Part shown: positions 16,967 through 26,721 of the stretch, one piece after another
How the letters are laid out: the number at the start of each line of letters is the position of its first letter
How positions within the stretch are numbered: position 1 is the stretch's first letter
NCBI RefSeq assembly: GCF_000092025.1
Contig: NC_003064.2
Span: forward strand, 478,869-542,868
Length of the DNA stretch: 64,000 bases
Source of the DNA: Agrobacterium fabrum str. C58
GTDB taxonomy: Bacteria > Pseudomonadota > Alphaproteobacteria > Rhizobiales > Rhizobiaceae
Direction of reading: 5' to 3'
The notes under the pieces: generated by a model
Told to the model about the DNA's origin: nothing
Database searches by the model: none
Seen by the model: the letters and a program-made list of their open reading frames with translations, nothing else
Made by a program: the position numbers and the translations under genes

Positions 16967-17422
16967 GTGAAACCCTTGAGCCCAAAGCGATACGTCCGAT
17001 ACTCCGTCGTTCTGGCGTTGATGCTTTCAGCTGCATTTCACGCCCGTGCCTATGCCGAAGATGACACCGACGGAGGCGCCGAAAGCGAAACGTCCTCGCA
17101 GACCGAAAGCGACGACGGCGTTGCCGAGGGCGTCTATAATGGCAGTGACGCCGCGGGTTCGATGCGAGGTTTTTCAAACGACATCGAGGATGATGAACAG
17201 CAGGATCGCGGGGGGCTAAACAGTCTCCAGGGAGAACATATCCTTTCACTCGACAGCATTACTGCGAAAACCCAGGCACTCACGGACGGTCGCATTTTGG
17301 ACGCTGAGCTTAAACCGCGCCATGACGGTCTCCGGTACGAACTCAAAGTCCTGGAAAACGACGACCGGTTGCGGCGATACTCATTCGACGCGCATGATGG
17401 CCGCCTCATTGGAGTGAAATGA
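16967..17422 (+). CDS. exported PepSY-like protein upstream of a two-component system
   Basis: A 151-aa protein starting at a GTG (16967) placed correctly behind agggagg; upstream in-frame ATGs lack a ribosome binding site. A signal peptide (about residues 7-28, YSVVLALMLSAAFHARAYA) is followed by an acidic, Ser/Thr/Glu-rich linker. A C-terminal PepSY-like unit is about residues 95-151 (KTQALTDGRILDAELK, then YELKVL, RRYSFDAHDGRLIGVK). It is the first gene of an operon with a response regulator (three-base gap) and a histidine kinase. Small periplasmic proteins in this position often modulate the sensor kinase, as FeuN does for FeuPQ in Sinorhizobium; that comparison is by arrangement only. 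Confidence 0.8.
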   Translation: MKPLSPKRYVRYSVVLALMLSAAFHARAYAEDDTDGGAESETSSQTESDDGVAEGVYNGSDAAGSMRGFSNDIEDDEQQDRGGLNSLQGEHILSLDSITAKTQALTDGRILDAELKPRHDGLRYELKVLENDDRLRRYSFDAHDGRLIGVK

Positions 17423-17425
17423 CCT

Positions 17426-18091
17426 ATGCGCGTTCTTGTCGCTGAAGATGACAAACGTATAGCTCAGTCCCTTTCCGTCGCACTCGCGGCGGCCGGTTTC
17501 GTGACAGAGCTATCGGCAAACGGTGAGGACGCCTGGTTTAGGGGAGAAACGGAGGCATTCGATGCCGTTATTCTGGATCTCGGCCTTCCTGGCCTGGATG
17601 GATTGACCATTCTCAAGCGGTGGCGCCGCGACGGGCGCGCTACTCCAGTTCTCATCCTCACAGCCCGTGGAGACTGGAGTGAACGGGTCGAAGGTATCGA
17701 ATCCGGTGCGGATGACTACGTCGTGAAGCCGTTCAGGATGGAGGAAGTTGTAGCGCGTGTTCGGGCGCTGGTGAGGCGCGCTGCCGGGTTTTCTTCGCCG
17801 ATTATTACAATAGGTCAATACACCTTGGACACACGTCTGAAACAGGTCTCCATGGGAGGATTGCCCGTTGCGCTCTCTCCGCAGGAGTATCGCCTTCTGG
17901 CCTTCATGGCGCACAGGCCGGGTAAGGTCGTCTCCCAGTTGGAAATTACCGAACATCTTTATGCCCAGGATGACGATCGTCTGTCCAACGCTGTCGAGGT
18001 GCTGGTTGGTCGGCTTCGTCGCCGACTGGGTGCCGATATCATCATTACGCGAAGGGGGTTGGGATATCTCCTGGGTGGCCATGCCGCATGA
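17426..18091 (+). CDS. OmpR/PhoP-family response regulator
   Basis: A 221-aa DNA-binding response regulator. The receiver domain (residues 1-115) has the acidic pair in VAEDD, phospho-acceptor D51 in VILDLGLPGLDG and K101 in YVVKPF. The winged-helix C-terminal domain (about 125-220) contains SPQEYRLLAFMAHRPGKVVS, then NAVEVLVGRLRRRLG and ITRRGLGYLL, which are classic OmpR-type features. It is transcribed with the PepSY protein before it, and its last codons overlap the kinase start (ATGA), so regulator and kinase are translationally coupled. The overall type is QseB/PhoP/FeuP-like; the stimulus is not evident. Confidence 0.95.
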   Translation: MRVLVAEDDKRIAQSLSVALAAAGFVTELSANGEDAWFRGETEAFDAVILDLGLPGLDGLTILKRWRRDGRATPVLILTARGDWSERVEGIESGADDYVVKPFRMEEVVARVRALVRRAAGFSSPIITIGQYTLDTRLKQVSMGGLPVALSPQEYRLLAFMAHRPGKVVSQLEITEHLYAQDDDRLSNAVEVLVGRLRRRLGADIIITRRGLGYLLGGHAA

Positions 18092-19446
18092 AATCAAAAT
18101 CACTGAAATCCCGCATGATAGTAGCAGGCGCGGTATGGATTTTTTTCGCGCTCATACTCGCAGGATCAGCAATATCCTACATGTTCATCGAAAACGTCGA
18201 AAAGGGGGTTCGCTCCGATCTTACCGCGACGCTCTCACGTCTCATTGCCATCATCGATCTTGACGCACAACAAGATCGGCCCCGCCTGACACGTCAGTTG
18301 CCAGACCCGAGGTATGAGACCCCATTCAGCGGCGTTTATTGGCAGATCACTGACGTGGACAATCAACAAGCACTGCGCTCACGCTCTCTGTGGGATAAAA
18401 ATCTCCAGACCGGAGCAAAGAATACGGACGGCGAGCACTTCGCAAGTGTTCAGGGTCCAGCAGGCCAATCCCTGTTAGCGCTGTCGTTAACGACGACGTT
18501 CAAGGCCCGAAATCTTGAACGCCACTATCAGATCGTCGTTGCACAAGACCGTTCAATTCTGGACGAAACTATTCGTAAATTCGCGTGGGAAATGGCCGCG
18601 GCATTGACCGTGCTGGGCGCATCGCTTGTCTTTGCCGCCCTCTTTCAGGTCCGTTTTGGCCTTCTGCCGTTCCGACAGTTGAAGAGCGAAGTCGAGACTA
18701 TCCGCAAAGGTGCCGCTTCCTCTTTAGGGAGCGAATATCCGACAGAGGTGTATCCGCTTGTTGCCGAAGTCAACGAACTGTTGAAACTGCAGGAAACATC
18801 GATTGAATTTGCACGGGCGCGCGCCTCCGATCTTGCTCACGGGTTGAAAACGCCCTTGTCCGTTCTTGCAACGATTGCCTACGAGCTCGAAAATCGTGGC
18901 GAGACATCCGCTGCGTCTGTCTTGTTCGATCTCTCAGACGAAATGAACAGCCGGATAGACTATCAATTGAAGTTGTCGAAACTCAGACAAAGAGCAAGGC
19001 TACACAGCTTGCGGGCTCCTCTCGGATCGATCGTCAATCGTGCCGTCGCCGTTCTCAAAAAGACCAAAGAAGGCGAGCAACTGCACTGGCAAATCGAGAT
19101 GACGCAGAACATCGACGTTGATCTCGATGAAAACGACCTCGTTGAACTGGTCGGTATATTGCTGGAAAATGCGGCGAAGTGGGCGACTTCGAAAGTGCAT
19201 GTGTCAGCATCGATGCAAGATTATGTTGCGGAGTTGCGCGTCCACGATGACGGACCTGGCATCGGGCAATCCCAGTTGGAGCTCATAGGGAAACGCGGCC
19301 AGCGCTTCGATGAAAGCGTTGGTGGTTCTGGACTGGGGTTGGCGATTGCAAGGGAAATTCTCGCGATAAACCACGGCTCGATTACCTTTGAAAGCGGGCA
19401 AGGCATGGGCACTCTTGTGATCGTCAGGCTTCCCCTTCCCGTCTGA
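18088..19446 (+). CDS. sensor histidine kinase, PhoQ/FeuQ-like
   Basis: A 452-aa inner-membrane kinase. Transmembrane segment 1 is about residues 10-33, a periplasmic sensor domain spans about 35-165, and transmembrane segment 2 is about 166-188. A HAMP-like linker follows, then the His box DLAHGLKTPLSVL with phospho-acceptor H251. The N box is ELVGILLENAAKWA, G1 is VHDDGPGIG and G2 is GSGLGLAIA, so all ATPase motifs are intact. It pairs with the response regulator that overlaps its start. The PepSY protein two genes upstream is probably in the same compartment as its sensor domain. Confidence 0.94.
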   Translation: MKSKSLKSRMIVAGAVWIFFALILAGSAISYMFIENVEKGVRSDLTATLSRLIAIIDLDAQQDRPRLTRQLPDPRYETPFSGVYWQITDVDNQQALRSRSLWDKNLQTGAKNTDGEHFASVQGPAGQSLLALSLTTTFKARNLERHYQIVVAQDRSILDETIRKFAWEMAAALTVLGASLVFAALFQVRFGLLPFRQLKSEVETIRKGAASSLGSEYPTEVYPLVAEVNELLKLQETSIEFARARASDLAHGLKTPLSVLATIAYELENRGETSAASVLFDLSDEMNSRIDYQLKLSKLRQRARLHSLRAPLGSIVNRAVAVLKKTKEGEQLHWQIEMTQNIDVDLDENDLVELVGILLENAAKWATSKVHVSASMQDYVAELRVHDDGPGIGQSQLELIGKRGQRFDESVGGSGLGLAIAREILAINHGSITFESGQGMGTLVIVRLPLPV

Positions 19447-19692
19447 TCGCCACCCTTCAAGCAAAATCATCAACGCCGGTTGTCATTGAAAAAAAGCGGC
19501 AAGATAATAGAAGAGATCAAACGCTTGTCGCGCACTGGACCGAAATACAGACGAAGGCCAGGCCTTTGCGGGAGCGAAGGAAGAGTTTGTAAGGTCATCC
19601 GCGCCTCACTCATCGCGGGGCGACCTGCCTGCTGGCCCGGTTGGATGCCCTTCTCGCATTAACGGGTCGTGCCGCTTTGGAGGATAAGGCCA

Positions 19693-21450
19693 ATGAAAAT
19701 GAGATTTCTCAGTGAGGCTTTTCTCGCCTTGATGCTTTCCACCGCAATCACCTCAGCCCAGCAGGCGTCTGACACGGTGGCACCCGAAAAAGCGACTGCT
19801 GTTGCGACTGCCCGACGTGTCGAGTCCCGGAGCTTCATGGTCGCAGCGGCCAATCCGCTAGCGGCCGAGGCGGGGCGCGACGTGATCGCCGCGGGCGGTA
19901 ACGCTATAGATGCGATGGTGGCGGTGCAGACCGTGCTCGGCCTCGTTGAACCGCAGAGTTCCGGTCTCGGCGGAGGTGCCTTCCTCGTCTACTACCACGC
20001 AAAAAACGGCAAGCTGACGACGTTGGACGGCCGGGAGACGGCGCCGATGGACGCCACGCCAAAGCTCTTCCTGGATGACAAAGGTCAACCGCTTAAATTC
20101 ATGGACGCCGTGGTCGGCGGCCGTTCCGTTGGCACGCCCGGAACGGTGCGACTTCTGGAGGAGGCCCATAAACGTTATGGAAAGGCGGATTGGGCAAGCC
20201 TGCTGAAGCCGGCGGAAACGCTGGCGACCGAGGGTTTCAAAGTGTCGCCTCGCCTTGCCTCCCTCATCGCGTCCGAGGGCGACCGGTTGAAGAAATATCC
20301 AGAGGCCCGGTCCTATTTCTTTGACACCTCCGGGGCCGCCCTGCAGACCGGTGCCCTGTTGAAGAACCCGGCCTATGCCGAGACACTCGCAACGCTCGCC
20401 AAAAGCGGCGCCGATGCCTTTTACAAGGGGAGGATCGCCGAGGCGGTCGTCAAGACCGTGCGCGAGGCGACCGACAATCCCGGCGTGCTGTCGCTTTCCG
20501 ATCTTTCCAACTATCGCGTCATCGAGCGCGAGCCGGTCTGCTTCATCTATCGTGCTCTTGACGTTTGCGGCATGGGGCCGCCATCGTCGGGCGGCATCGC
20601 CATCGGCCAGATGCTCGGCATGGCGGAGAGTTTTGATCTCAAGTCCCTGGGGCCGAAAAATGTCGAAAGCTGGCGCCTTATCGGCGATGCGCAGCGCCTC
20701 GCCTTCGCCGACCGCGAGCGTTATGTCGCTGACACCGATTTTGTGCCGCTACCGATCAAGGGCCTGCTGGACAAGACTTATCTCGGCGAGAGGGCAAAAC
20801 TGCTCGACGGCGACAGGGCGCTGGCCAAGGATGCCGTCAAGGCCGGCGAACCGGAATGGGACCACGCGCTGCTTTTCGGCCGGGATGCCGCACTCGAATT
20901 GCCCTCTACCAGCCATTTTGTCATTGTCGACAAGGAGGGCAACGTGGTCTCGATGACGACGACGATCGAAAGCGGCTTCGGCTCGCGTCTGATGACGAAC
21001 GGCTTCCTGCTCAATAACGAGTTGACGGACTTTTCCTTCAAGACACATGACGGCGGCCTGCCGATCGCCAACCGCGTCGAGCCTGGCAAACGGCCGCGCT
21101 CCTCCATGGCGCCGACTATCGTGATGAAGGATGGCAAGCCGCTACTCGCCATTGGTTCGCCCGGCGGCAGCCAGATCATCGGCTACGTGGCGCAGGCGCT
21201 GATCGCCTATATTGACTGGGGCATGCCGGTTGAGGCGATTGTCGCCCAGCCGCACCTCATCAACCGCTTCGGCACCTACGACATCGAGGCCGGCACTAGC
21301 GCGGAAGATCTGGTCGAGCCGCTGAAGGCGCTCGGTTACGAGGTGAAACCGGGTGAGTTGAATTCCGGTTTGCATGCCATCGAGATCACTGCGCAAGGTT
21401 TGGCAGGTAGCGCCGATCCAAGGCGTGAGGGAGCCGTTATGGGGGAGTGA
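19693..21450 (+). CDS. ggt: gamma-glutamyltransferase (glutathione hydrolase)
   Basis: A 585-aa periplasmic N-terminal-nucleophile enzyme that removes the gamma-glutamyl group from glutathione and related compounds. A signal peptide ends near ITSAQQA (residue 24). The large subunit has ANPLAAEAGRDVIAAGGNAIDA and GLGGGAFLVYY. Autocleavage should occur before T406 in LPSTSHFVIVD, generating the small subunit with FGSRLMTNGFLLNNELTDFS and PGKRPRSSMAPTIV; the later GSPGGSQIIGYVAQ is also typical. The start at 19693 follows ggaggataag. A GST gene follows 55 bases downstream on the same strand, suggesting a shared glutathione-related role. Confidence 0.96.
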   Translation: MKMRFLSEAFLALMLSTAITSAQQASDTVAPEKATAVATARRVESRSFMVAAANPLAAEAGRDVIAAGGNAIDAMVAVQTVLGLVEPQSSGLGGGAFLVYYHAKNGKLTTLDGRETAPMDATPKLFLDDKGQPLKFMDAVVGGRSVGTPGTVRLLEEAHKRYGKADWASLLKPAETLATEGFKVSPRLASLIASEGDRLKKYPEARSYFFDTSGAALQTGALLKNPAYAETLATLAKSGADAFYKGRIAEAVVKTVREATDNPGVLSLSDLSNYRVIEREPVCFIYRALDVCGMGPPSSGGIAIGQMLGMAESFDLKSLGPKNVESWRLIGDAQRLAFADRERYVADTDFVPLPIKGLLDKTYLGERAKLLDGDRALAKDAVKAGEPEWDHALLFGRDAALELPSTSHFVIVDKEGNVVSMTTTIESGFGSRLMTNGFLLNNELTDFSFKTHDGGLPIANRVEPGKRPRSSMAPTIVMKDGKPLLAIGSPGGSQIIGYVAQALIAYIDWGMPVEAIVAQPHLINRFGTYDIEAGTSAEDLVEPLKALGYEVKPGELNSGLHAIEITAQGLAGSADPRREGAVMGE

Positions 21451-21505
21451 ACGCTCCGACCGCGGAAAGACGGCGACCTCGGGAGATTGACCAATGGAGG
21501 ACGGC

Positions 21506-22204
21506 ATGAACACCTTCGACCTTTATTACTGGCCAGTTCCATTTCGAGGCCAGCTCATCCGCGGAATTCTGGCCCATTGTGGGTGCTCCTGGGATGAACA
21601 CGATGTCGATGCGATTGAAGGTCTTATGGATTGCGGGGCGGAAAAGCAGCCGGTTGCCTTCATGGGGCCACCGGTTCTGATTGACCGCGAGCGCAATTTC
21701 GCGATCTCTCAGATGCCGGCGATCGCCATCTACCTCGGTGAGCGGCTAGATATCCTGCCGGCAACTGTTGAGGGCCGCACGCTCAGTGCCAAGATCGTCA
21801 ATGACGCCAATGACGTCCTCGATGAGTTAACCCTCAACGGCGGGCGCGAGATGTGGACGCCTGAAAAGTGGCAGGAGTTCGTCCCGCGTCTTCAAAAATG
21901 GATCCGTATTTTCGCGGATACCGGAGCACGGAACGGCTTGAGCGCTGCTTCGGGCTTTATGCTGGGGACGGAAAAGATCGGGGTTGCAGATATAGTGACA
22001 GCAATCCTTTGGACAACTGTAGCTGACCGATTCCCGGCCATTAAGGGCATCATCGAGGACACCTCACCCATAATCTGGGGTCTCTCCAGGAGAGTGGTAG
22101 CTACAGCTCCGCTGGCTGCTCTGAACAGTAAAAGTTTCGAAGAATATGGCAACGCTTATTGCGGCGGAGAAATTGAGAAATCGCTCCGAAAGGTAGCAAG
22201 TTGA
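21506..22204 (+). CDS. glutathione S-transferase family protein
   Basis: A 232-aa GST. The N-terminal thioredoxin-like domain (about residues 1-85) begins FDLYYWPVPFRGQLIRGIL, a strand-helix start where the Tyr or nearby residues would activate glutathione. The cis-Pro/Ser region is ISQMPAIAIYLGERL, corresponding to the QSxAIxxYL motif that binds the gamma-glutamyl part. The C-terminal all-helical domain has GFMLGTEKIGVADIVTAIL, the N-capping and hydrophobic-staple region. The start at 21506 has ggagg five bases upstream. It lies behind ggt in the same direction, so glutathione conjugation and breakdown may be co-regulated. The substrate is not predictable. Confidence 0.88.
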   Translation: MNTFDLYYWPVPFRGQLIRGILAHCGCSWDEHDVDAIEGLMDCGAEKQPVAFMGPPVLIDRERNFAISQMPAIAIYLGERLDILPATVEGRTLSAKIVNDANDVLDELTLNGGREMWTPEKWQEFVPRLQKWIRIFADTGARNGLSAASGFMLGTEKIGVADIVTAILWTTVADRFPAIKGIIEDTSPIIWGLSRRVVATAPLAALNSKSFEEYGNAYCGGEIEKSLRKVAS

Positions 22205-22501
22205 GTTACATCTGCGGGGCGCCACCACCATGTCTGTTTACTGCGGGTCCAAGGTCTTGAGGGCGTTGGAATTTTCAGCACTCTATCATGTTCGACCAAG
22301 TATGGGGTTTCGTGGTGGAAGACAGTCTCGTCCTCAAACGGCAGCGCAATATCTTCGTGGTTTTTCCTGCGCTCCTGACCGAACTTGCACTTGGTCACAG
22401 GACGTAGCAGCGAATAATGAGGTTTTCACGCACCCACCTGATGCGTGAATGAACCGATCAGCAAAACTGCCGGCTTGCGTTTGGCGGGCGATGCCGAAGT
22501 G

Positions 22502-24547
22502 CTATGAAATCTTACTGAGCATAAGCGCCAGCTCGTCCTGGGAATATGGCTTTGACAGTCTGGCCACCTCAAGTTCCACGCCCGACGGAAAGTCGACGTA
22601 GCCTGAGGCCAGCACGATAGGCAGGCTCGGTAGGCGGTCCCTGACTGCTTTCGCCAGTTCTGCGCCCGTCATGCCCGGCATGGAATAGTCAGTGATTACC
22701 AGGTCGAAAGTGGCGCCGCCATCAATCAAAGAGAGCGCCTCCTTGCCTGAATGGGCTTCCACGACCTCGTGGCCGAGGTCAGTCAGCATGTCAGCCGAAC
22801 TCATCGCAATCAGTGCGTCGTCGTCCACGAGAAGGATTCGCTTGGGACCGGCATCGTTCCGGGCATCGGCTACGGCGACATCCTGCTCTTTTTCCAGACT
22901 CTGCGATGTCGATACCGGAATCCAAAGGTCCGCCGTCGTCCCCTCGCCCACGGCGCTTGCCAGCTTCAATTGGCCGTTCAGCTGCAACGCAAGACCATGA
23001 ACCATGGATAGCCCGAGACCCGTGCCCTTGCCGAGTTCCTTCGTGGAAAAGAACGGCTCGATCGCTTTTTGCAGCGTTGCCGCGTCCATGCCCTGGCCTT
23101 GGTCAATCACCGACAGCACGACATAACGTCCGGGTGCGAGGAGGTCCGATACCGTCGGCTGTACCGCTTCCTTCAGCCCGATCTTGATCGTTCCGCCGTC
23201 CGGCATCGCGTCACGGGCATTAACGGCAAGGTTCAAGAGGGCGAGCTCCACCTGGTTGGCATCGGCCGATACGGCCGGGAGGCGCTCCGGAGCGACTACT
23301 TCTATGGCAATCCTCGATCCCACGGACCGTTGCAGAAGGTCCTGCATATTGGTCACGAGACCGGCAAGGTCAACCGGGCCCACCTGAAGGTCCTGCCGAC
23401 GCGCGAAGGCAAGAAGCCGCTGGGTGAGCGAGGCGCCTCGCTGCGCGCCTTGGAGGGCTCCATCAATCAGTCGAGTTGCCTTCGCATCGTCTGTCAGATG
23501 TTTGCGGAGCAGTTCGAGGTTGCCAAGAACAGCCATCAGGAGATTGTTGAAGTCGTGGGCAACCCCACCAGTGAGCTGGCCGATCGCCTCCATCTTCTGG
23601 GCGTGACGAAGCTGCTCCTCGGCCCGTTCTCGCTGACTGACCTCGGCCAGCACGAGCCTGTGCGCCTCTTCCAGCTCACGTGTCCGCTCCGCAACGCGTT
23701 CCTCAAGAGTTTCGTTGAGATGGCGCTGCTGTTCTTCCGATTGCATACGCTCGGTTATGTCGGCCGAAACGCCGACCAGCCTGATGGGCCGTCCAGTACG
23801 GTCGCGGTGCAGTTGTGCACGGATTTCCGCGCCATGAATAGAGCCGTCAGGCCAGACAATCCGATAGGTAATGGAATAGTCAGCTCCCGTTTCGATCGTG
23901 TTTCGCAACGCATCCTTCATCCGTGCAGCGTCATCCGGGTGAATGGCCTGCAACAGGTCCTCATAGGTGAAACCGTCGTTCGGCGAACGACCAAATATCC
24001 CCCTGCAGGTCGCCGAGGTCGTCAGGACATTTGTGGAAAGATTGAGTTCCCAAGCACCGAGGCGGCCGGCCTCGAGCGCTGTCTGAAGACGGCGTTCCCC
24101 TTCGTCCAGTGCCTCCATACGGGCACTCGCCTCGTATTGTCGGCGTCGCGCGCGCATTGCGGAACGAGCGACGCTGATAAAAGTTGTCGGATGGAAGGGC
24201 CGCTCGACGAAACTGACATTGCCGAGAACTTCCGACAGACGGGCGGCGGCCGGGTTGCGCTCGGGGCCACCGCCGCGCGCGGTCAGTATGATAATGGGAA
24301 GGTCGGACCAACTCGGCTGCGTCTCGATCCACGAGACAAGCGGGCGCAGATCAACCGACCGCAAAGCCTCTTCCGTCATCACGGCGAAAGCGACATTCTC
24401 GTTCAAGTCTGCCACCAGGGCGTCCAACGTCGGGACAATGTTTGCACGCAGGCCGGCTTCGTGCAGCAAAGCTGCCGCAATCGGCGCGTCGCGACCGATA
24501 GGAGTGTGGATAAGGCCAAATATATCGCGCTCAGGAATGGCTGCCAT
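22502..24547 (-). CDS. hybrid sensor histidine kinase with receiver domains and PAS, KaiC-associated
   Basis: A 681-aa cytoplasmic hybrid kinase. Domain order is: a degenerate receiver-like N-terminus (about residues 8-130; its second half [10 protein letters not shown] and FVERPFHP is recognisable but the phospho-Asp position is not), a helical linker, PAS/PAC (about 170-280, ending [12 protein letters not shown]), and a coiled coil. The kinase core has the His box [17 protein letters not shown], an N box with [14 protein letters not shown], and [12 protein letters not shown]. The last domain is an intact receiver with [16 protein letters not shown] and SKPYS. The likely start at 24547 overlaps the end of the KaiC-like gene by 17 bases. 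It is probably the output partner of the KaiC-like ATPase. Confidence 0.92.
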   Translation of the reverse strand: MAAIPERDIFGLIHTPIGRDAPIAAALLHEAGLRANIVPTLDALVADLNENVAFAVMTEEALRSVDLRPLVSWIETQPSWSDLPIIILTARGGGPERNPAAARLSEVLGNVSFVERPFHPTTFISVARSAMRARRRQYEASARMEALDEGERRLQTALEAGRLGAWELNLSTNVLTTSATCRGIFGRSPNDGFTYEDLLQAIHPDDAARMKDALRNTIETGADYSITYRIVWPDGSIHGAEIRAQLHRDRTGRPIRLVGVSADITERMQSEEQQRHLNETLEERVAERTRELEEAHRLVLAEVSQRERAEEQLRHAQKMEAIGQLTGGVAHDFNNLLMAVLGNLELLRKHLTDDAKATRLIDGALQGAQRGASLTQRLLAFARRQDLQVGPVDLAGLVTNMQDLLQRSVGSRIAIEVVAPERLPAVSADANQVELALLNLAVNARDAMPDGGTIKIGLKEAVQPTVSDLLAPGRYVVLSVIDQGQGMDAATLQKAIEPFFSTKELGKGTGLGLSMVHGLALQLNGQLKLASAVGEGTTADLWIPVSTSQSLEKEQDVAVADARNDAGPKRILLVDDDALIAMSSADMLTDLGHEVVEAHSGKEALSLIDGGATFDLVITDYSMPGMTGAELAKAVRDRLPSLPIVLASGYVDFPSGVELEVARLSKPYSQDELALMLSKIS

Positions 24548-26039
24548 CCTCGTCAAGTGTTTGCAAAAGGGGCTGTCGGTTTCCCACGAAGATAGGAACA
24601 CCGCGCAGGATTCCCTGGAACGCGGAGAGCGGTTCGCCGAGCGTCAACCCATTTGCTCCAATTTTATATTCGCGAATGGTATCTTCATGTCGTCCAGTAC
24701 GCTTCTTGATGACCGAGATCGCCCGGCGAACGCGGGCCTCCGCTTCGAAGTAGCGCAGCAGGATGACTGTATCGGCAAGATATGTCACGTCCACCGGGGA
24801 TTTCATGTCGCCGACGAGGCCGTGCTGCGCGACAGTGATAAAGGTGTTGGCACCCTGCCTGTTCAAATATTGCAGCAACTCGTGCATGTGAAGGATAAGT
24901 GCGTTCTCCTCCGGCATCGCAGCCTGATAGCCGTTTATGCTGTCTATCACAACTGTCTTGGCGTCGAAGCTGGCGACCTTGTCCCTTACGCGCTGGGAGA
25001 ACTCGCCGGGTGACAGTTCGGCCGCATCCAGCTGCTCGATATGGAGCAGGTTCTTGTCACGCATGGCCTCCAGATCAAGCCCCATCTCCTTTGTGCGGTC
25101 AAACAGCAGTCCCAGTTCCTCATCGAAGACGAAGATTGCCGCCCGCTCGCCGCGACTGACGGCGGCCTCGACAAACTGTAGTGCAAACAGGCTCTTGCCG
25201 GTGCCGGCGGGGCCGATCAGAAGCGTGCTGGAGCCGCGGGCAACGCCGCCGCCCAGGAGATCGTCAAACTCACTGATGCCGCTCGCCACGAGAGTCCGCT
25301 CAAACGCCACCCTGTGTTCAAGTGCGCGGAGTCGCGGGAAGACTTCGACGCCACCAGTCTTGATGGTGAAGTCATGATAACCACCACGAAACGCCTGCCC
25401 TCGATATTTCAGAACCCGAAGCCGCCGACGCTCCGACCCGTAGTCTGGAGCCAGCTGCTCAAGGTGGATTACGCCGTGCACCACGCTGTGGACCGTCTTG
25501 TCCATTGCGTCCGAGGTCATGTCATCAAGAAGTAGAACTGTTGCATCGGAGCGCGAGAAGAAGTGCTTCAGTGCCAGTATCTGGCGGCGATAGCGAAGCG
25601 AACTCTGCGCCAGCAGCCGGATCTCCGAGAGACTGTCGATCACCACACGATGGGGCTTTACCCGTTCAAAGGCTTCGAAGATAAGCTTTGTCGTCTCCCC
25701 GAGTTCCAGGTCGGAAGAATACAGGAGACTTTGTTGCTGGTCTGCATCCAGAAGACTTTCCGGCGGAACGAGCTCAAAAATCTCGACCTGATCGCCTATG
25801 TCCTTCCCGTGCGAGGAAGCACTGTCACGCAGTTCCTCCTCCGTTTCCGAAAGCGTGATGTAGAGGCAGCGCTCGCCAATGGTGGCTCCCTCCAAAAGAA
25901 ACTGCAACGCAATTGTCGTCTTGCCGGAGCCGGGAGCCCCTTCAAGCAGAAATACATGACGCCGGGAGAGGCCGCCGGAGAGAATGTCATCGAGGCCCTC
26001 TACCCCGGTCTTTGCTTTTGCAACTGAATTATCTGTCAT
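24531..26039 (-). CDS. KaiC-like tandem RecA-type ATPase
   Basis: A 502-aa protein with two RecA/KaiC domains. CI has Walker A GAPGSGKT (34-41) and ITLSETEEE (61-69); CII has GPAGTGKS (276-283) and FVFDEE (303-308). VVIDSL and VVIDSINGY are the Walker B strands. The CII end, including RRAISVIKKRTGRHEDTIREYKI, matches the KaiC family. By eye, the positions of the cyanobacterial phosphosites (Ser431, Thr432) are T419 and Y420 here. No KaiB or KaiA is present. In non-clock bacteria such KaiC proteins act in stress signalling with histidine kinases, and here a hybrid kinase overlaps downstream. The start follows ggagg; an EcfG-like promoter candidate lies about 60 bases upstream. Confidence 0.92.
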   Translation of the reverse strand: MTDNSVAKAKTGVEGLDDILSGGLSRRHVFLLEGAPGSGKTTIALQFLLEGATIGERCLYITLSETEEELRDSASSHGKDIGDQVEIFELVPPESLLDADQQQSLLYSSDLELGETTKLIFEAFERVKPHRVVIDSLSEIRLLAQSSLRYRRQILALKHFFSRSDATVLLLDDMTSDAMDKTVHSVVHGVIHLEQLAPDYGSERRRLRVLKYRGQAFRGGYHDFTIKTGGVEVFPRLRALEHRVAFERTLVASGISEFDDLLGGGVARGSSTLLIGPAGTGKSLFALQFVEAAVSRGERAAIFVFDEELGLLFDRTKEMGLDLEAMRDKNLLHIEQLDAAELSPGEFSQRVRDKVASFDAKTVVIDSINGYQAAMPEENALILHMHELLQYLNRQGANTFITVAQHGLVGDMKSPVDVTYLADTVILLRYFEAEARVRRAISVIKKRTGRHEDTIREYKIGANGLTLGEPLSAFQGILRGVPIFVGNRQPLLQTLDEDGSHS

Positions 26040-26096
26040 GCATCCTCCATGGCTACCTCTGAATTACGGTAAACGCTCTGGTTTCCTATACTAGAA

Positions 26097-26122
26097 GACG
26101 CTGGAACCGGAAGATTCGTTCC
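26097..26122 (-). promoter_or_regulatory. candidate EcfG-type stress promoter for the KaiC-like operon
   Basis: On the minus strand GGAAC (26118-26122) is followed after 17 bases by CGTC (26097-26100), close to the EcfG consensus GGAAC-N16/17-CGTT. It would start transcription about 50 bases before the KaiC-like ATG. The last base of the -10 element deviates, so this is only a candidate. Confidence 0.4.
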
Positions 26123-26361
26123 ACTATCACAGGCAAACGCTGCCCCGGTGCGGGCACGATTGCAAGCGTCCATTCAGTGCGGAGATAGAGCCCGTGGGTC
26201 AGAAGGTGGAGAGTAGGCCCTGGATTTTTTAGAGGCCTTCTTTCCTTTTTTGGAGGTAGGAGGTTTATCTGCAAAGCTAATTTCAGCGACACGGGTTCGC
26301 CAATGAGCGGCATCGTCCTCTTTACCAGGAAGACAATGATCGCAGTGATTGCGTGGTGCAA

Positions 26362-26637
26362 TCAGGCCCGGTCATATGTAAAGGACGTCAGAAGGGACGT
26401 TACGAAATTGCTGGCTCGTTCCTTGACCAGTGTTTCCGTCCATTCGTCGGTGTCACGAAGCCTCAAGTCCGTGTAGATGCTGTCAACGGCCGCTTCTTCG
26501 ATCCGCTTGATGTGGCCGCTGAAGGCTGCCTCCCCGCCGGCATGATACATGTCGCGGACGACCATGCGCAGGATCTCCTGGATCGCGATCTGCCAAGCGG
26601 TGTTGATCGTCTGCAGTTCGTTTGTATCCGATGCCAT
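26362..26637 (-). CDS. small helical hypothetical protein, 91 aa
   Basis: A 91-aa soluble protein with no recognised domain. It appears almost entirely helical: TAWQIAIQEILRMVVRDMYHAG, then SGHIKRIEEAAVDSIYTDL and ETLVKERASNFVTSLLTSF. Its composition resembles small conserved rhizobial proteins of unknown role. The start at 26637 has gcaggag upstream, better than the in-frame ATG at 26703. It lies on the same strand as the KaiC-like operon, 322 bases upstream of the KaiC-like start, and 85 bases after another small protein. Confidence 0.6.
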   Translation of the reverse strand: MASDTNELQTINTAWQIAIQEILRMVVRDMYHAGGEAAFSGHIKRIEEAAVDSIYTDLRLRDTDEWTETLVKERASNFVTSLLTSFTYDRA

Positions 26638-26721
26638 GAAATCTCCTGCGTTGGAATGAGTGTCGCATTTTGCGCCACGCTCTTCGATAAGGCCTGAAGC
26701 CACGACAGCAGACGGGACTGA

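Noticed and set aside
23069..24595. A 508-codon open frame on the plus strand
   Set aside because: It is antisense to the hybrid kinase, has no ribosome binding site or domain, and reflects the high G+C codon bias of the real gene.
26086..26361. A 91-codon minus-strand frame upstream of the KaiC-like gene
   Set aside because: There is no ribosome binding site and no similarity, and it overlaps the likely promoter of the KaiC-like operon.
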